A DNA stretch of 64,000 bases from Chryseobacterium formosum (lineage in GTDB: Bacteria > Bacteroidota > Bacteroidia > Flavobacteriales > Weeksellaceae): NCBI RefSeq assembly GCF_026460885.1, contig NZ_JAOVZW010000011.1, positions 1 to 64,000 on the forward strand, in the 5' to 3' direction. Below are positions 1 to 8,484 of the stretch, one piece after another (position 1 is the first letter of the stretch; the number at the start of each line of letters is the position of its first letter). The notes under the pieces were generated by a model. That model ran no database searches. It worked only from the letters and a program-made list of their open reading frames with translations, and was not told where the DNA came from. A program made the translations under genes and the position numbers.

Positions 1-24
1 CGGCGGCACCTTTGGTGCCGCCGA
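1..24. terminator. strong GC-rich hairpin at window edge
   Basis: A 10-bp perfect inverted repeat (CGGCGGCACC / GGTGCCGCCG) with a 3-nt loop sits at the very start of the window. It could terminate a gene lying left of the window. There is no strong T-run on its right side, so its direction is unknown. Confidence 0.5.
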
Positions 25-56
25 AACTTCTTTTGACTTTATTATTTGAACCATTT

Positions 57-108
57 TTCATCGGGTTTTACCCAATGCTTTAGAAGATCGCCACTTCGTG
101 GCTCTTTA
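57..108. other. two small hairpins downstream of the NmrA-like gene
   Basis: On the minus strand there are two adjacent inverted repeats, GCCAC-GAA-GTGGC and ATTGGGT-AAA-ACCCGAT. They lie directly downstream of the minus-strand gene ending at 133 and may be a 3' processing or termination structure. A short reading frame across them has no start codon and was not accepted as a gene. Confidence 0.35.
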
Positions 109-132
109 CAAATTCAGAGAAGAATTACAAAT

Positions 133-786
133 TTAATAAGCTGCAGTGAATCTTTCACGAATGTGATTATTTTGCTCTAATTCATCAACCAAAACAACAG
201 CAACATCTTCTACAGAAAGTATACTTCTTCCTTCTTCATTGAAAACAGGATTTTCAAGAGCGGTTCTGTATTTTCCGGTTCTGATTCCTGCAGTTCCCTG
301 ATGCATTTCGATTGCGGGGCTGAAGAAAGTCCAGTCTAATGTGGTATTTTCTTTAATTTTATTTAAATAATCTCTCGCTGCCGTTGCTCCCGGTTTTATA
401 TCTGCTGGAAAATCCGGCCCGTCAACCAATTGATTTCCGTCGATGAACAAACTTCCTGCTCCACCAACCGTAATAAATCTTTTAACGCCCGATTTTTCAA
501 CTGCTTTTTCAATATTGATTGATCCGTTTAAGAAATCATCATAAAGATTAGGATTCGTCCATCCTGCGTTGAACGTGTTGATTACCGCATCGTTTCCTTT
601 TAGAGCTTCTGCTAAATCTTCAACATTATTTACGTCGATGCTTTTTGCTTTTACATTTTCCGTTTCATTTACTTTTGAAGCGTCTCTTACAATTGCTTCT
701 ACCTCAAAACCTCTGTTTGATAATTCTTTTACAACTTGTGTTCCCACAAAACCAGTTGCTCCGATTACTGCTACTTTTTTGTTCAT
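133..786 (-). CDS. NmrA/SDR-type NAD(P)-binding oxidoreductase
   Basis: The 217-residue protein opens with the Rossmann signature GATGFVGTQVV (about residues 9-19), typical of atypical short-chain dehydrogenases of the NmrA/YwnB type. The length fits single-domain family members. The substrate is unknown; related proteins act as NAD(P)H-dependent reductases or redox sensors. An Rrf2-type regulator gene follows upstream on the same strand, and the gap between them contains a near-copy of the regulator's own palindrome (857-875), so this gene is probably its target. The pairing resembles B. subtilis ywnA-ywnB, which is family knowledge and not proof. Confidence 0.85.
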   Translation of the reverse strand: MNKKVAVIGATGFVGTQVVKELSNRGFEVEAIVRDASKVNETENVKAKSIDVNNVEDLAEALKGNDAVINTFNAGWTNPNLYDDFLNGSINIEKAVEKSGVKRFITVGGAGSLFIDGNQLVDGPDFPADIKPGATAARDYLNKIKENTTLDWTFFSPAIEMHQGTAGIRTGKYRTALENPVFNEEGRSILSVEDVAVVLVDELEQNNHIRERFTAAY

Positions 787-856
787 ACTTTTTTTTATTT
801 ATTTTTAAAGGAATTCACGAACCTTTCGGTTTCATTTGATATTATTTTATTTAAAC

Positions 857-875
857 TGTAATAAATTTTGTTACA
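857..875 (-). promoter_or_regulatory. probable Rrf2 operator of the NmrA-like gene
   Basis: TGTAAT-N7-GTTACA, a 19-bp imperfect palindrome, lies about 70 bp upstream of the NmrA-like start. It matches the perfect palindrome upstream of the neighbouring Rrf2 gene in sequence and spacing. Confidence 0.65.
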
Positions 876-893
876 TTTTAGGTTAAAAAATTT

Positions 894-1304
894 TTAAGCA
901 AATTGTTCCGTAAACTCTTTTAAAGTTTTATTTCCTAAAAATTTTAAAACCAATTGATCTGTTTCGCCAAACAAAACATTAAGATGACTGTTGATATTTC
1001 TTCCTACAGTACAAATAGGATTCGGGTTATTATTTCTTTTACCTAAAACTTCGGTATTTTTCACCGCTAAATAAATATCAGAAATAGTTATTAAATCTGC
1101 GCTTTTTGCCAACTGAGTTCCTCCTACTTTCCCTTGTCTGCTAATAATTAAACCCGCTTCTTTTAAAACACCAATTTCTTTACGAACAATCACAGGATTA
1201 ATATTAATGCTTCCCGCCATCCATTCGGAAGTGAGCCAATCTTGCGGACTTTCCGCCAATAAAGTCATAATATGTATTGCCGTGGCAAATCTTGTATTGT
1301 TCAT
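894..1304 (-). CDS. Rrf2-family transcriptional regulator
   Basis: A 136-residue winged-helix protein of the Rrf2 family. The start (NNTRFATAIHIM) aligns with the usual N-terminus, followed by the winged helix (INPVIVRKEIGVLKEAGLI, then RQGKVGGTQLA). I chose the ATG at 1304 over an in-frame ATG at 1328 because the longer form would overlap the -7 region and adds eight atypical residues. The family contains Fe-S sensors (IscR, NsrR) with three cysteines. Here only one cysteine (PICTVG) lies in the C-terminal half, so cluster binding is unlikely and a thiol-switch or electrophile sensor is more plausible. It probably represses itself and the NmrA-like gene. Confidence 0.88.
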   Translation of the reverse strand: MNNTRFATAIHIMTLLAESPQDWLTSEWMAGSININPVIVRKEIGVLKEAGLIISRQGKVGGTQLAKSADLITISDIYLAVKNTEVLGKRNNNPNPICTVGRNINSHLNVLFGETDQLVLKFLGNKTLKEFTEQFA

Positions 1305-1317
1305 CGTAATTACAGTA

Positions 1318-1357
1318 CAAATATACAAATATTTTAATTGTAATAAAATTAATTACA
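1318..1357 (-). promoter_or_regulatory. promoter and operator of the Rrf2 gene
   Basis: A TATATTTG box (1318-1325) matches the Bacteroidota -7 consensus TAnnTTTG. Just upstream is a perfect palindrome TGTAAT-N7-ATTACA (1339-1357) over the expected -33 region, a position that would allow autorepression. Confidence 0.7.
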
Positions 1358-1374
1358 ATTAAATTTCATCAAAC

Positions 1375-2841
1375 TTATTTTGTTTCTATATCAACAATCT
1401 TTTTACCTATACTTCCAAAATAATGATTGACAATAGTTTCATAAATTTTGTATCCATCCTCAACATTGGTAAAAATGATGAGTCCTTTTTTTGTCTTAGG
1501 TAAAAGAAAAACAATTGTATTCATTCCTTTATCAGAACCACCATGAGACAAAGCTATTTCATCATTTCCAAGATTGTAAATTTCAAATCCTAACCCGAAA
1601 AACTTGTTTTTCTTAACTTCAACTTGCTTAGTTTTCATTTCTTCGACAATCTTTGGTGTCAACAAATCATGATTTAAAACAGCAACTAAAAATTTACCGT
1701 AATCTTCTACAGAGGTAATTAAATCATCTGCTGCATTTGGAGTTTTATTTTTTATAATATCATACGATTTTCCTGATTTATCATAACCCACAATCATTCT
1801 ACTTGAATCTTTCTTTTCATTCCAAACATAACTTGTATCTTTCATGTCTAAAGGTTGAAAGACAAGTTCTTCTGCAAGTTCTTCTAAACTTTTATGAAAT
1901 TTATTTTCAAGAGCTTTTCTGAGATACTCAAAACCCTCTCCGGAATATTGATATTTTGTTCCTGGCTCAAAATCAAAACGAAGTTTGTTATCTTGATTCA
2001 TCCATCTCCAATTGGGAAATCCTGATTGATGACTTAAAATCAATCTCGTTGTTAACTTTTTATGTCTTGGGTCTTTTGCAATATCTGAATCAATAAAATA
2101 TTTATCAAGTGGCTCATCAAGATTCCATTTTCCAAGACTTACCAAACGTAAAACGGTCATTGCAGTTACAGGCTTGGTTAAAGAAGCAACATTAAAAAGA
2201 CTGCTATATGATGCATAAGCTTTGTCATTTAATTTTCCATAGACTTTTATTTCTTTTAAATTTCCATCTTCAATAATTCCTAAACCTAAAGTTGGAATAT
2301 TATTATCTTTAAGTAGTTGTTCTAAATTATCCGTCAATTTTACATTATTTGGTTTTCCATGAGCATAGCTTAGAATATCGCTCATTGTCCAGCGACTATC
2401 TTTCTTTGTCCAAACTGTTGTGAATTTTGCCCGACCGCCCAAAACATCTTGTTTATTTTTTTCACGAATAAAAAATTGATGTTCTCCAGTTTGTATTGCT
2501 CCATACAAAACATCGTTATCGTACAAAGGAAAAACTTCCAAACTACTTTCAATAACTTTACGAATTGGTTTTTGATTCGGATTTGAGCAAATATTTTGTT
2601 TTGTTCTTTCCATGAATAATTTTTTATCCTGAAAACCTCCGTTGTCATGATAGAATTTCAAATTATCATCCATTTTCTTTTCTAAAAAAGCAATATCACA
2701 ATTATTGAATCCACGTTCGAAAAAGATGCTATCTTCCTTTTTCAATTCTAAAAATAATGGGGAATTTTTCTCTACTTGAGCACTTACGTTTCCGAAGAAA
2801 AAGAAGAGAATAAAAATACTGATGTTAAGATTTTTTGTCAT
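1375..2841 (-). CDS. serine beta-lactamase-like hydrolase with N-terminal DUF4440-like domain
   Basis: The 488-residue protein starts with a signal peptide (hydrophobic segment ending near SAQ, residues 7-22), so it should be exported. Residues about 30-165 look like a SnoaL/DUF4440-type domain (WTKKDSRWTMSDILSYAHG). Residues about 175-475 are a class C beta-lactamase/penicillin-binding-like domain: SLTK gives the catalytic Ser and Lys of SxxK, YSGEGF occupies the Y-x-N position with Gly in place of Asn, and SHGGSDKG fits the third motif. Such proteins are mostly peptidases or esterases; antibiotic hydrolysis should not be assumed. The gene appears monocistronic. Confidence 0.85.
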   Translation of the reverse strand: MTKNLNISIFILFFFFGNVSAQVEKNSPLFLELKKEDSIFFERGFNNCDIAFLEKKMDDNLKFYHDNGGFQDKKLFMERTKQNICSNPNQKPIRKVIESSLEVFPLYDNDVLYGAIQTGEHQFFIREKNKQDVLGGRAKFTTVWTKKDSRWTMSDILSYAHGKPNNVKLTDNLEQLLKDNNIPTLGLGIIEDGNLKEIKVYGKLNDKAYASYSSLFNVASLTKPVTAMTVLRLVSLGKWNLDEPLDKYFIDSDIAKDPRHKKLTTRLILSHQSGFPNWRWMNQDNKLRFDFEPGTKYQYSGEGFEYLRKALENKFHKSLEELAEELVFQPLDMKDTSYVWNEKKDSSRMIVGYDKSGKSYDIIKNKTPNAADDLITSVEDYGKFLVAVLNHDLLTPKIVEEMKTKQVEVKKNKFFGLGFEIYNLGNDEIALSHGGSDKGMNTIVFLLPKTKKGLIIFTNVEDGYKIYETIVNHYFGSIGKKIVDIETK

Positions 2842-2927
2842 TGAATTATTTTTGACAAAGATTCACAATAAATCAAATTTAATTCAAAAAATAAGCACAA
2901 CAAAAACCCGACAATTAACTTTTAAAT

Positions 2928-3506
2928 TTATATAATATTGAAATTCAACTTATAACAAAGACATTGTTTCTTATCAATTTCATAAGCATTTCTCAAAATA
3001 ATAAAAACATTTATCAAAGTTAATGCAATCATCGTTAACATAACGGAGGTTGAACCTAACTTTAATAAAGCCACAATCATGAAGATTATCGGAGAAATAA
3101 TGGCTAAAAATATCTGGAGAGAAATAATCTGTTTTACAATTTGAGATTTCTGTTTTGTAAATAACATGATTAATAATGGCAACAAAAAATTAACAATTGG
3201 AAACCAAGCAAAAGGTATCGATGAGAGATTAATAATTTTAACTAAACTATAATTAATATCATCTTTATTTTTTACTTCCTGAACTTGTTCGTCAAAACTA
3301 TTATCTATTTCTTCGACTGGAAGAATCGGAGTTAATAAATCTTTTTCAGTAATCCCCAGAGTTGTAGCCAGAGTTTTTAGTGTATAACCTTTGGGGTTTG
3401 TTCCTGCTTCAATTCTTTGAATTGTTCTTACAGAAATACCAGATTTTTCGGCTAGTTCTTCCTGAGTCAGATTTTGTTGTTCTCTGATTTTTTTTAATTC
3501 CGACAT
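2928..3506 (-). CDS. XRE-family HTH protein with C-terminal membrane domain
   Basis: Residues 1-60 form a classical Cro/C1 helix-turn-helix (LTQEELAEKSGISVRTIQRIE). From about residue 90 there are four hydrophobic segments typical of the DUF4870-like membrane domain found fused to XRE regulators in Flavobacteria. It is therefore probably a membrane-tethered regulator of 192 residues. The target is unknown. The gene stands alone, and no palindrome was recognised in its upstream region. Confidence 0.75.
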   Translation of the reverse strand: MSELKKIREQQNLTQEELAEKSGISVRTIQRIEAGTNPKGYTLKTLATTLGITEKDLLTPILPVEEIDNSFDEQVQEVKNKDDINYSLVKIINLSSIPFAWFPIVNFLLPLLIMLFTKQKSQIVKQIISLQIFLAIISPIIFMIVALLKLGSTSVMLTMIALTLINVFIILRNAYEIDKKQCLCYKLNFNII

Positions 3507-3560
3507 TCTTTAAAATAGATTAAGCAAAATTACAGATTCAAACGTACTTATTTTTTAAAA

Positions 3561-4511
3561 TTATAAAATCAATTTATCTAAATCTAAGAGCAGATAATTA
3601 ATAGTCTGATTAATTGTACGAGTTGCCGACTGCATCTGATTGAGCATCGCAGCTCGATTATGAAGATCATCAGCTCTGTAGAGACCTCCATCTTTGAAAA
3701 TTACCGATTGATCTGCAGCATTTTTATCATCGTCAAACTGGTAATGCAGCCATCTTTCTTTCATACTCGAAATAATGGAATGTTTTTCTTTGTTGGAAAA
3801 CCTTATCTCACTGTACATATACCAAATAAAAGGTGGAAAATTGGGAGATTCTAACTTTTCATGCCAAATGTCTCTCAATAAATTTCTTTGATGAATAAAT
3901 TCTACTTTTTTACCTTTCGGGTTTAAAGTTGCCAAACCAAAACCAGCTCCTAAAGCACCTCCGGTAATATCAATCGCACTGCTCCAAGCATCATCTTTCA
4001 CAATTCCGCCTGCAATTGAAGCAACGGCTCCGGCTGCAATTGAATATAAAATAAGCTTGTTATTTCGGGAATCATTTAAATTATCAACATAATTTCCGAT
4101 TTGAGCAACACGTTCTCCTTCACAGTCAAATTCTGCAGCAACGGCATCCAATTCAGTCAAAGCAATGGTAATTTTGCTGTTGATTTTCATTTTCAGCTGC
4201 AAAACTTTAACCTGAGAACTTAAAGAAGAATCTTTTTTAAGCTTCATAATTTCATTCACTTCATCCAAATTATCCAAAGCATTTAAAACCAAAATACTCT
4301 GATCAGAAAAAATAGTTTTTAATTGTTGATTAGCCGAAATAATAGAATCTGAATTGTATGAAGGCAATTTTTCTTCATAATTGTACTTGAAAGGCGCTTT
4401 ACAATAGCTGTCTCTCAAAGTCAAAATATTTTGTTTGATGGTCTGATTTTTCTTTGAAACACATGAAGTCATCAGAATAAAAACAGTACAAAAAAAATAT
4501 ATTTTTTTCAT
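3561..4511 (-). CDS. lipoprotein of unknown function with glycine-zipper segment
   Basis: The 316-residue protein begins with a lipoprotein signal peptide and lipobox LMTSC (Cys17), so it should be lipidated. The N-terminal half is helical and charged. Around residues 158-200 a Gly/Ala-rich stretch (AAGAVASIAGG, then TGGALGAGFGLATL) resembles a glycine-zipper membrane-inserting element. No known enzymatic motif was recognised. It is probably a single-gene unit. Confidence 0.65.
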   Translation of the reverse strand: MKKIYFFCTVFILMTSCVSKKNQTIKQNILTLRDSYCKAPFKYNYEEKLPSYNSDSIISANQQLKTIFSDQSILVLNALDNLDEVNEIMKLKKDSSLSSQVKVLQLKMKINSKITIALTELDAVAAEFDCEGERVAQIGNYVDNLNDSRNNKLILYSIAAGAVASIAGGIVKDDAWSSAIDITGGALGAGFGLATLNPKGKKVEFIHQRNLLRDIWHEKLESPNFPPFIWYMYSEIRFSNKEKHSIISSMKERWLHYQFDDDKNAADQSVIFKDGGLYRADDLHNRAAMLNQMQSATRTINQTINYLLLDLDKLIL

Positions 4512-4611
4512 TTAAACCTAATTAAAAAATTACCAACCAAATACTAAGATAGCACAAATAAAAAAATTCACCTGAAAACAGATGAATTTTAATTTATTTT
4601 TAAGGATCAAA

Positions 4612-5046
4612 TTATTTAATTTCCAACAATTCCACTTGGAAAACCAACGTAGAATTTGGTCCGATTTCTTTGCTGATTTGCTGATCTCCGTAAGCTAAAT
4701 GTGGTGGGATAATTAATCTCCACTTACTTCCAACAGGCATTAATTGTAAAGCTTCTGTCCAACCCTTAATCACTTTATTTAAAGGAAATGAAGCCGGAGT
4801 TCCTCTTTTCACAGAGCTGTCGAAAACTTTTCCGGCAATTGTAGTTCCATGATAATGGCATTTTACAGTTGATTTCGGACCTGGTTTTGCACCGTCTCCT
4901 TCAGTGATAATTTCATACTGCAATCCGCTTGGTAACTGAACTACACTTTCTCTTTTACCATATTCAAACATATATTCCTGACCATCTTTCAGGTTTTTCT
5001 CTGCCAATTCCTTCTTTTTCTTAAATAACAAATCTGCTACTCCCAT
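4612..5046 (-). CDS. FKBP-type peptidyl-prolyl cis-trans isomerase
   Basis: A 144-residue protein whose residues about 50-144 form one FKBP domain: VKCHYHGTTIAGKVFDSS, FPLNKVIKGWTEALQLMPVG, and the C-terminal VFQVELLEI strand. It catalyses proline isomerisation in protein folding. The N-terminal ~45 residues are charged and helical with no signal peptide, which suggests a cytoplasmic location. Good match in length and motif order to small bacterial FKBPs. Confidence 0.9.
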   Translation of the reverse strand: MGVADLLFKKKKELAEKNLKDGQEYMFEYGKRESVVQLPSGLQYEIITEGDGAKPGPKSTVKCHYHGTTIAGKVFDSSVKRGTPASFPLNKVIKGWTEALQLMPVGSKWRLIIPPHLAYGDQQISKEIGPNSTLVFQVELLEIK

Positions 5047-5286
5047 AATTTTTTTTACAAAGATAAGATTTACATTATTATGAGCAATTAGTAATGGAAT
5101 ATAGGGAATTAAATTCTAAAACTAGGTTTACAAACAATTAATATGTCTTAAATGTTATTTTCAATTATCAGACTTTCAGATTTTTACAAAGCTTCTACTT
5201 ACAATACAATAAATCTTAAAAAATGTTTAATATTCTCGTAACCTAGAATTAAAAACTTGGCGTTATCATTGACTTTTAAAAACTAT

Positions 5287-6288
5287 ATGCCGAATCCGCT
5301 AAGATATAATAAGAACTTTGAAAAATTGAGCTATGAAGAGAAACAACTTCTAGAAGAAACAAAAAAGAGCATTGCCGATTTTGTAGAGTATTCATCTTCA
5401 ATAAGTGACGTTAATTATGCAACGAGAAATGTGCACGCCAGAACTTATGCAGTTTTAAAAGGTGAATTTATCATTAATAAAGATATTCCGGGATATTTAA
5501 AATATGTTTTCGATAGCGAGAAATACGAAATCATTGCAAGATTGTCTAATGCTCATTTAAAAATAAACAAAAACAAAAGAGATATTCCGGCGTATGGTTT
5601 TTCAATTAAAATAAAAGATGAATCAGGAAGAACGATTTCCAATTACCCATTGGTAAACTTTCCTTTGTTTCCTATCAATTCTGTTTCGGTTTTTTTAAAG
5701 CTTTTCACTTCTGTCAATCGGTTTTTCCTGAAAAAATGGAGCAATTGGTTTTCTATTTTAAAACAGATTTATAAGATTATTCCGTCAACCTTGAATCCTT
5801 CATTTCTGAAAAATGTCTGGAAGTTTATTTTAAACAAGAACAACTTTATGCTTTCTTTTGATTATCATTCTGTTGGAGCGTATCGTTTTGATGATAAAAT
5901 GATTAAAATTAAAATTAGTCCGAGAAACGTTCAGAAAAATTTTGGCAGAAGAAATTCTGTAAAAGAATCGGTGGAAAATTTTTGTCGAACTCAGGATTAT
6001 TTAGCAGATGTTTTCATTCAGTTTTGTTATGATTTAAAAGATCAGCCTATTAATAAACTCAATGTAGAATGGAAAAATTCACCTTTCATTAAAATCGGAG
6101 AAATAAAAATTGACAAGAATTCATTGCTTAATCCAAGTAATTGTGAGAATGAATTATTGTCATTTAACCCTTTCGAAAGTGCAGATATCTTTCAGCCTGT
6201 AGGAAAAATTCAGAAATTGAGAGATGAAGCTTATAAAGTTTCGCTTCAGACAAGAAAGAAGATTAATAAATTGTTGAAATATAAGTAA
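5287..6288 (+). CDS. catalase-like (SrpA-type) heme protein family member
   Basis: The protein shares the layout of catalase-related proteins. VHARTYAVLKGEF (about residue 50) corresponds to the catalase RxVHARG segment with the distal His, NYPLVNFPLFPINS sits at the distal Asn region, and FNPFESADIFQPVGKIQ matches the C-terminal F-x-P-H/P-x-G-x-I element. The usual proximal R-x-x-x-Y motif is not evident, so true catalase activity is uncertain; peroxidase or lipid-peroxide activity is possible. The ATG at 5287 (PNPLRY) is preferred; an in-frame TTG at 5257 would add ten residues. Confidence 0.7.
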   Translation: MPNPLRYNKNFEKLSYEEKQLLEETKKSIADFVEYSSSISDVNYATRNVHARTYAVLKGEFIINKDIPGYLKYVFDSEKYEIIARLSNAHLKINKNKRDIPAYGFSIKIKDESGRTISNYPLVNFPLFPINSVSVFLKLFTSVNRFFLKKWSNWFSILKQIYKIIPSTLNPSFLKNVWKFILNKNNFMLSFDYHSVGAYRFDDKMIKIKISPRNVQKNFGRRNSVKESVENFCRTQDYLADVFIQFCYDLKDQPINKLNVEWKNSPFIKIGEIKIDKNSLLNPSNCENELLSFNPFESADIFQPVGKIQKLRDEAYKVSLQTRKKINKLLKYK

Positions 6289-6392
6289 TGCTGCCGGTTT
6301 TTGGTTGATGGTTTTTAGAAATGTGAATGGTTAATTTTGCTTCGCAAGTGAATTGTCAATTTATGATATCAATTTCAAATGTAAGATATAAA

Positions 6393-6419
6393 AAAGGCTT
6401 TACGATTTGTAAAGCCTTT
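6393..6419. terminator. bidirectional terminator between catalase-like gene and terC
   Basis: AAAGGCTTTAC and GTAAAGCCTTT form an 11-bp perfect stem with a 5-nt loop, flanked by A/T runs. It separates two convergent genes. Confidence 0.85.
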
Positions 6420-6440
6420 CTATATTGATTTTTATTTTAT

Positions 6441-7475
6441 TTATTCTTTTACTTCGTCATCTTTCTTATCCGGAAACATGATTGAAATAAGTACCGAAAG
6501 CACCAAAACTCCACCTACAATTCCTAATGAAACTGGCGATGTGATGTGATACCAAGGTGCAATTAACATTTTAACACCGATAAATGCTAAAATAATTGCC
6601 AAACCATAAGGTAATTTGCTGAACATGTGAATGAAATTCGCCAACAAGAAATACAAAGATCTTAATCCTAAAATCGCAAAAATATTTGATGTGTAAAGGA
6701 TAAACGGATCATTTGAAATCGCAAATATTGCCGGAATAGAATCTACTGCAAAAAGTACATCTGTAAATTCAATTACTGCTACAACTACCAAAAGTGGTGT
6801 TGCCATTCTGATTCCGTTTTGTACCGTAAAAAATTTATCTCCAACGTAATTATCAGAAACTTTCCAAAAGCTTTTAATCAATTTCGCACCTGCTGTATCG
6901 CTATAATCCTCGTCATCATCGTCTCCGCCGTCACCCCAAGATTTAATTCCTGCATAAATTAGGAATAAGCCAAAAAGCGTCATCACAACGTTGATTCTTA
7001 CTGAGTGACCAAAGATATTCATCTCAGGTAAATACGTTAAATCAATCAATTCAACTCCTGCAAAAATAAAGATTGCTCTGAAGATTAAAGCTCCTATAAT
7101 TCCCCAAAACAACACTTTATGATGTAGGAATTTTGGCACTTTAAAGAAACCAAAAACCAAGATAAATACAAAGAGATTATCCACGGAAAGTGCTTTCTCA
7201 ATCCAATAAGCCGCTTGATATTGCGTGAATTTTTCTACAGCTAAACTATGACTTTCTGGAGTTCCGTCTGTATTGAAAACCCAATACACAACTCCCGAAA
7301 AAATCATCGATAAAGAAATCCATACCACAGACCAAATCGTAGCTTCTTTTGAAGAAACTTCATGGCTTTTTTTATTGAAAACTCCTAAATCGAGAAGTAA
7401 CATGATCACAACCGTGACCGCAAATCCCCACACCAAACCAGGGTGCAGCTCTAAAATACTTTGATGTTGTTCCAC
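6441..7475 (-). CDS. TerC/Alx-family integral membrane protein
   Basis: A 344-residue polytopic membrane protein (about 8-9 hydrophobic segments) of the TerC family, linked to tellurite resistance and Mn export in other bacteria. Family landmarks are ALSVDNLFVFILVFGFF (about residue 95) and FTDVLFAVDSIPAIFAISNDPF (about residue 240); both carry the conserved acidic residues in membrane helices. An acidic loop (GGDDDDEDY) joins the two halves. It lies next to the TerD/TelA cluster on the same strand, and a shared role in metal or oxidative stress is likely. Confidence 0.92.
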   Translation of the reverse strand: MEQHQSILELHPGLVWGFAVTVVIMLLLDLGVFNKKSHEVSSKEATIWSVVWISLSMIFSGVVYWVFNTDGTPESHSLAVEKFTQYQAAYWIEKALSVDNLFVFILVFGFFKVPKFLHHKVLFWGIIGALIFRAIFIFAGVELIDLTYLPEMNIFGHSVRINVVMTLFGLFLIYAGIKSWGDGGDDDDEDYSDTAGAKLIKSFWKVSDNYVGDKFFTVQNGIRMATPLLVVVAVIEFTDVLFAVDSIPAIFAISNDPFILYTSNIFAILGLRSLYFLLANFIHMFSKLPYGLAIILAFIGVKMLIAPWYHITSPVSLGIVGGVLVLSVLISIMFPDKKDDEVKE

Positions 7476-7659
7476 TTTAATTTTGTTTATTATATGATAA
7501 AAGCAATAGCCGTAAATATACAGCTATTGCTTATTTAAATCTAATTTTCATTTCAATAAAATAAAGCATTCAAATAAATAAGTTTTGGCTAAAGCCAAAG
7601 ATGAATTTATCTTAGTCTAAATGGGCTAAAGCCTTTTCTATTGAATGAACTACATTATT

Positions 7660-8271
7660 CTACAAGTATTTTTCCTGAACAGTCTTTACCGTCTGTTCTA
7701 ATTTTTTATCTGAAGTAGGATCTCCGATTGCGTTGAATTTCCATTCACCGTTTCTTTTATAGAAAACTCCCATCACCATTGAAACATGACCACTGAAAGA
7801 TTTATCATTCGCAATATCATATTTAGCAAAAACTTCTTTTACACTCGTTGGAGTTCCTTCATAAATTCTGATTGATGCAAAAGGAATAGTTCCAAAATCT
7901 TGACCTTTGTAGCTATGTAAAACCATCGCTACATGTTCTACATTAGAATCAAGATTAGAAAAATCTACCGTGATCACTTCATTATCCAAACCATCATCTC
8001 CGTTTACATCTCCCGTTAAATCATCACCGCTGTGTCTTACAGAAGCATTTTTAGATTTTAGGTTTCCGAAATAAATAACTTCAGTCATATTTTTGTTGGA
8101 ATCGTATAAAATACAGCTTCCATCTAAATCTACTGCTTCTTTTGAAGTTCCACCGAAGAAACTTTTCTTTTCGATTGCACCCCAATTGATTCCTACGCAA
8201 GCCTGGGAAAGTGTAGTTCCGTTTTCTTTCGTAAGGTTTATTCTTTGTCCTTTTTGTAAGTTAATAGCCAT
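7660..8271 (-). CDS. TerD-family calcium-binding stress protein (copy 1)
   Basis: A 203-residue TerD-domain protein beginning with AINLQKGQRINL, the family N-terminus. Acidic Ca-binding loops are visible as VDLDGSCILYD and GDVNGDDGLDNEV, and the C-terminus has the typical YKRNGEWKFNAIGD strand. TerD proteins are cytoplasmic and associate with TerC and TelA at the membrane in tellurite, phage and chemical-stress responses (established for the family). It is separated from the next cluster gene by about 210 bp containing a repeat, so it may have its own promoter. Confidence 0.92.
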   Translation of the reverse strand: MAINLQKGQRINLTKENGTTLSQACVGINWGAIEKKSFFGGTSKEAVDLDGSCILYDSNKNMTEVIYFGNLKSKNASVRHSGDDLTGDVNGDDGLDNEVITVDFSNLDSNVEHVAMVLHSYKGQDFGTIPFASIRIYEGTPTSVKEVFAKYDIANDKSFSGHVSMVMGVFYKRNGEWKFNAIGDPTSDKKLEQTVKTVQEKYL

Positions 8272-8328
8272 TATTATATTTTGTTTTTTGTTATTATTTG
8301 AATCTTTAATCCTGTGTTTAATTTAAAC

Positions 8329-8410
8329 GCAAAGCCCGCAAAGATTTTTTTTAATCTGTTCTGCATATTTTTCGTTCGCAAAGGCGTTTCACTCAGCAAA
8401 GGGAAATTGC
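8329..8410. repeat. dispersed intergenic repeat, copy A
   Basis: This stretch (GCAAAGCCCGCAAAGA..., TTTTTCGTTCGCAAAGGCGT, CACTCAGC) recurs with few changes at 24416-24490, and a shorter variant of the CGCAAAGACGCAAAG part lies at 30984-31036. It is non-coding, a probable flavobacterial dispersed repeat. Confidence 0.6.
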
Positions 8411-8484
8411 ATACTTAAATATTTTTTACTTTAATTTAAAGAATGATCGTAAAATTCACATTTCACAATTGAACATTCACTTTT

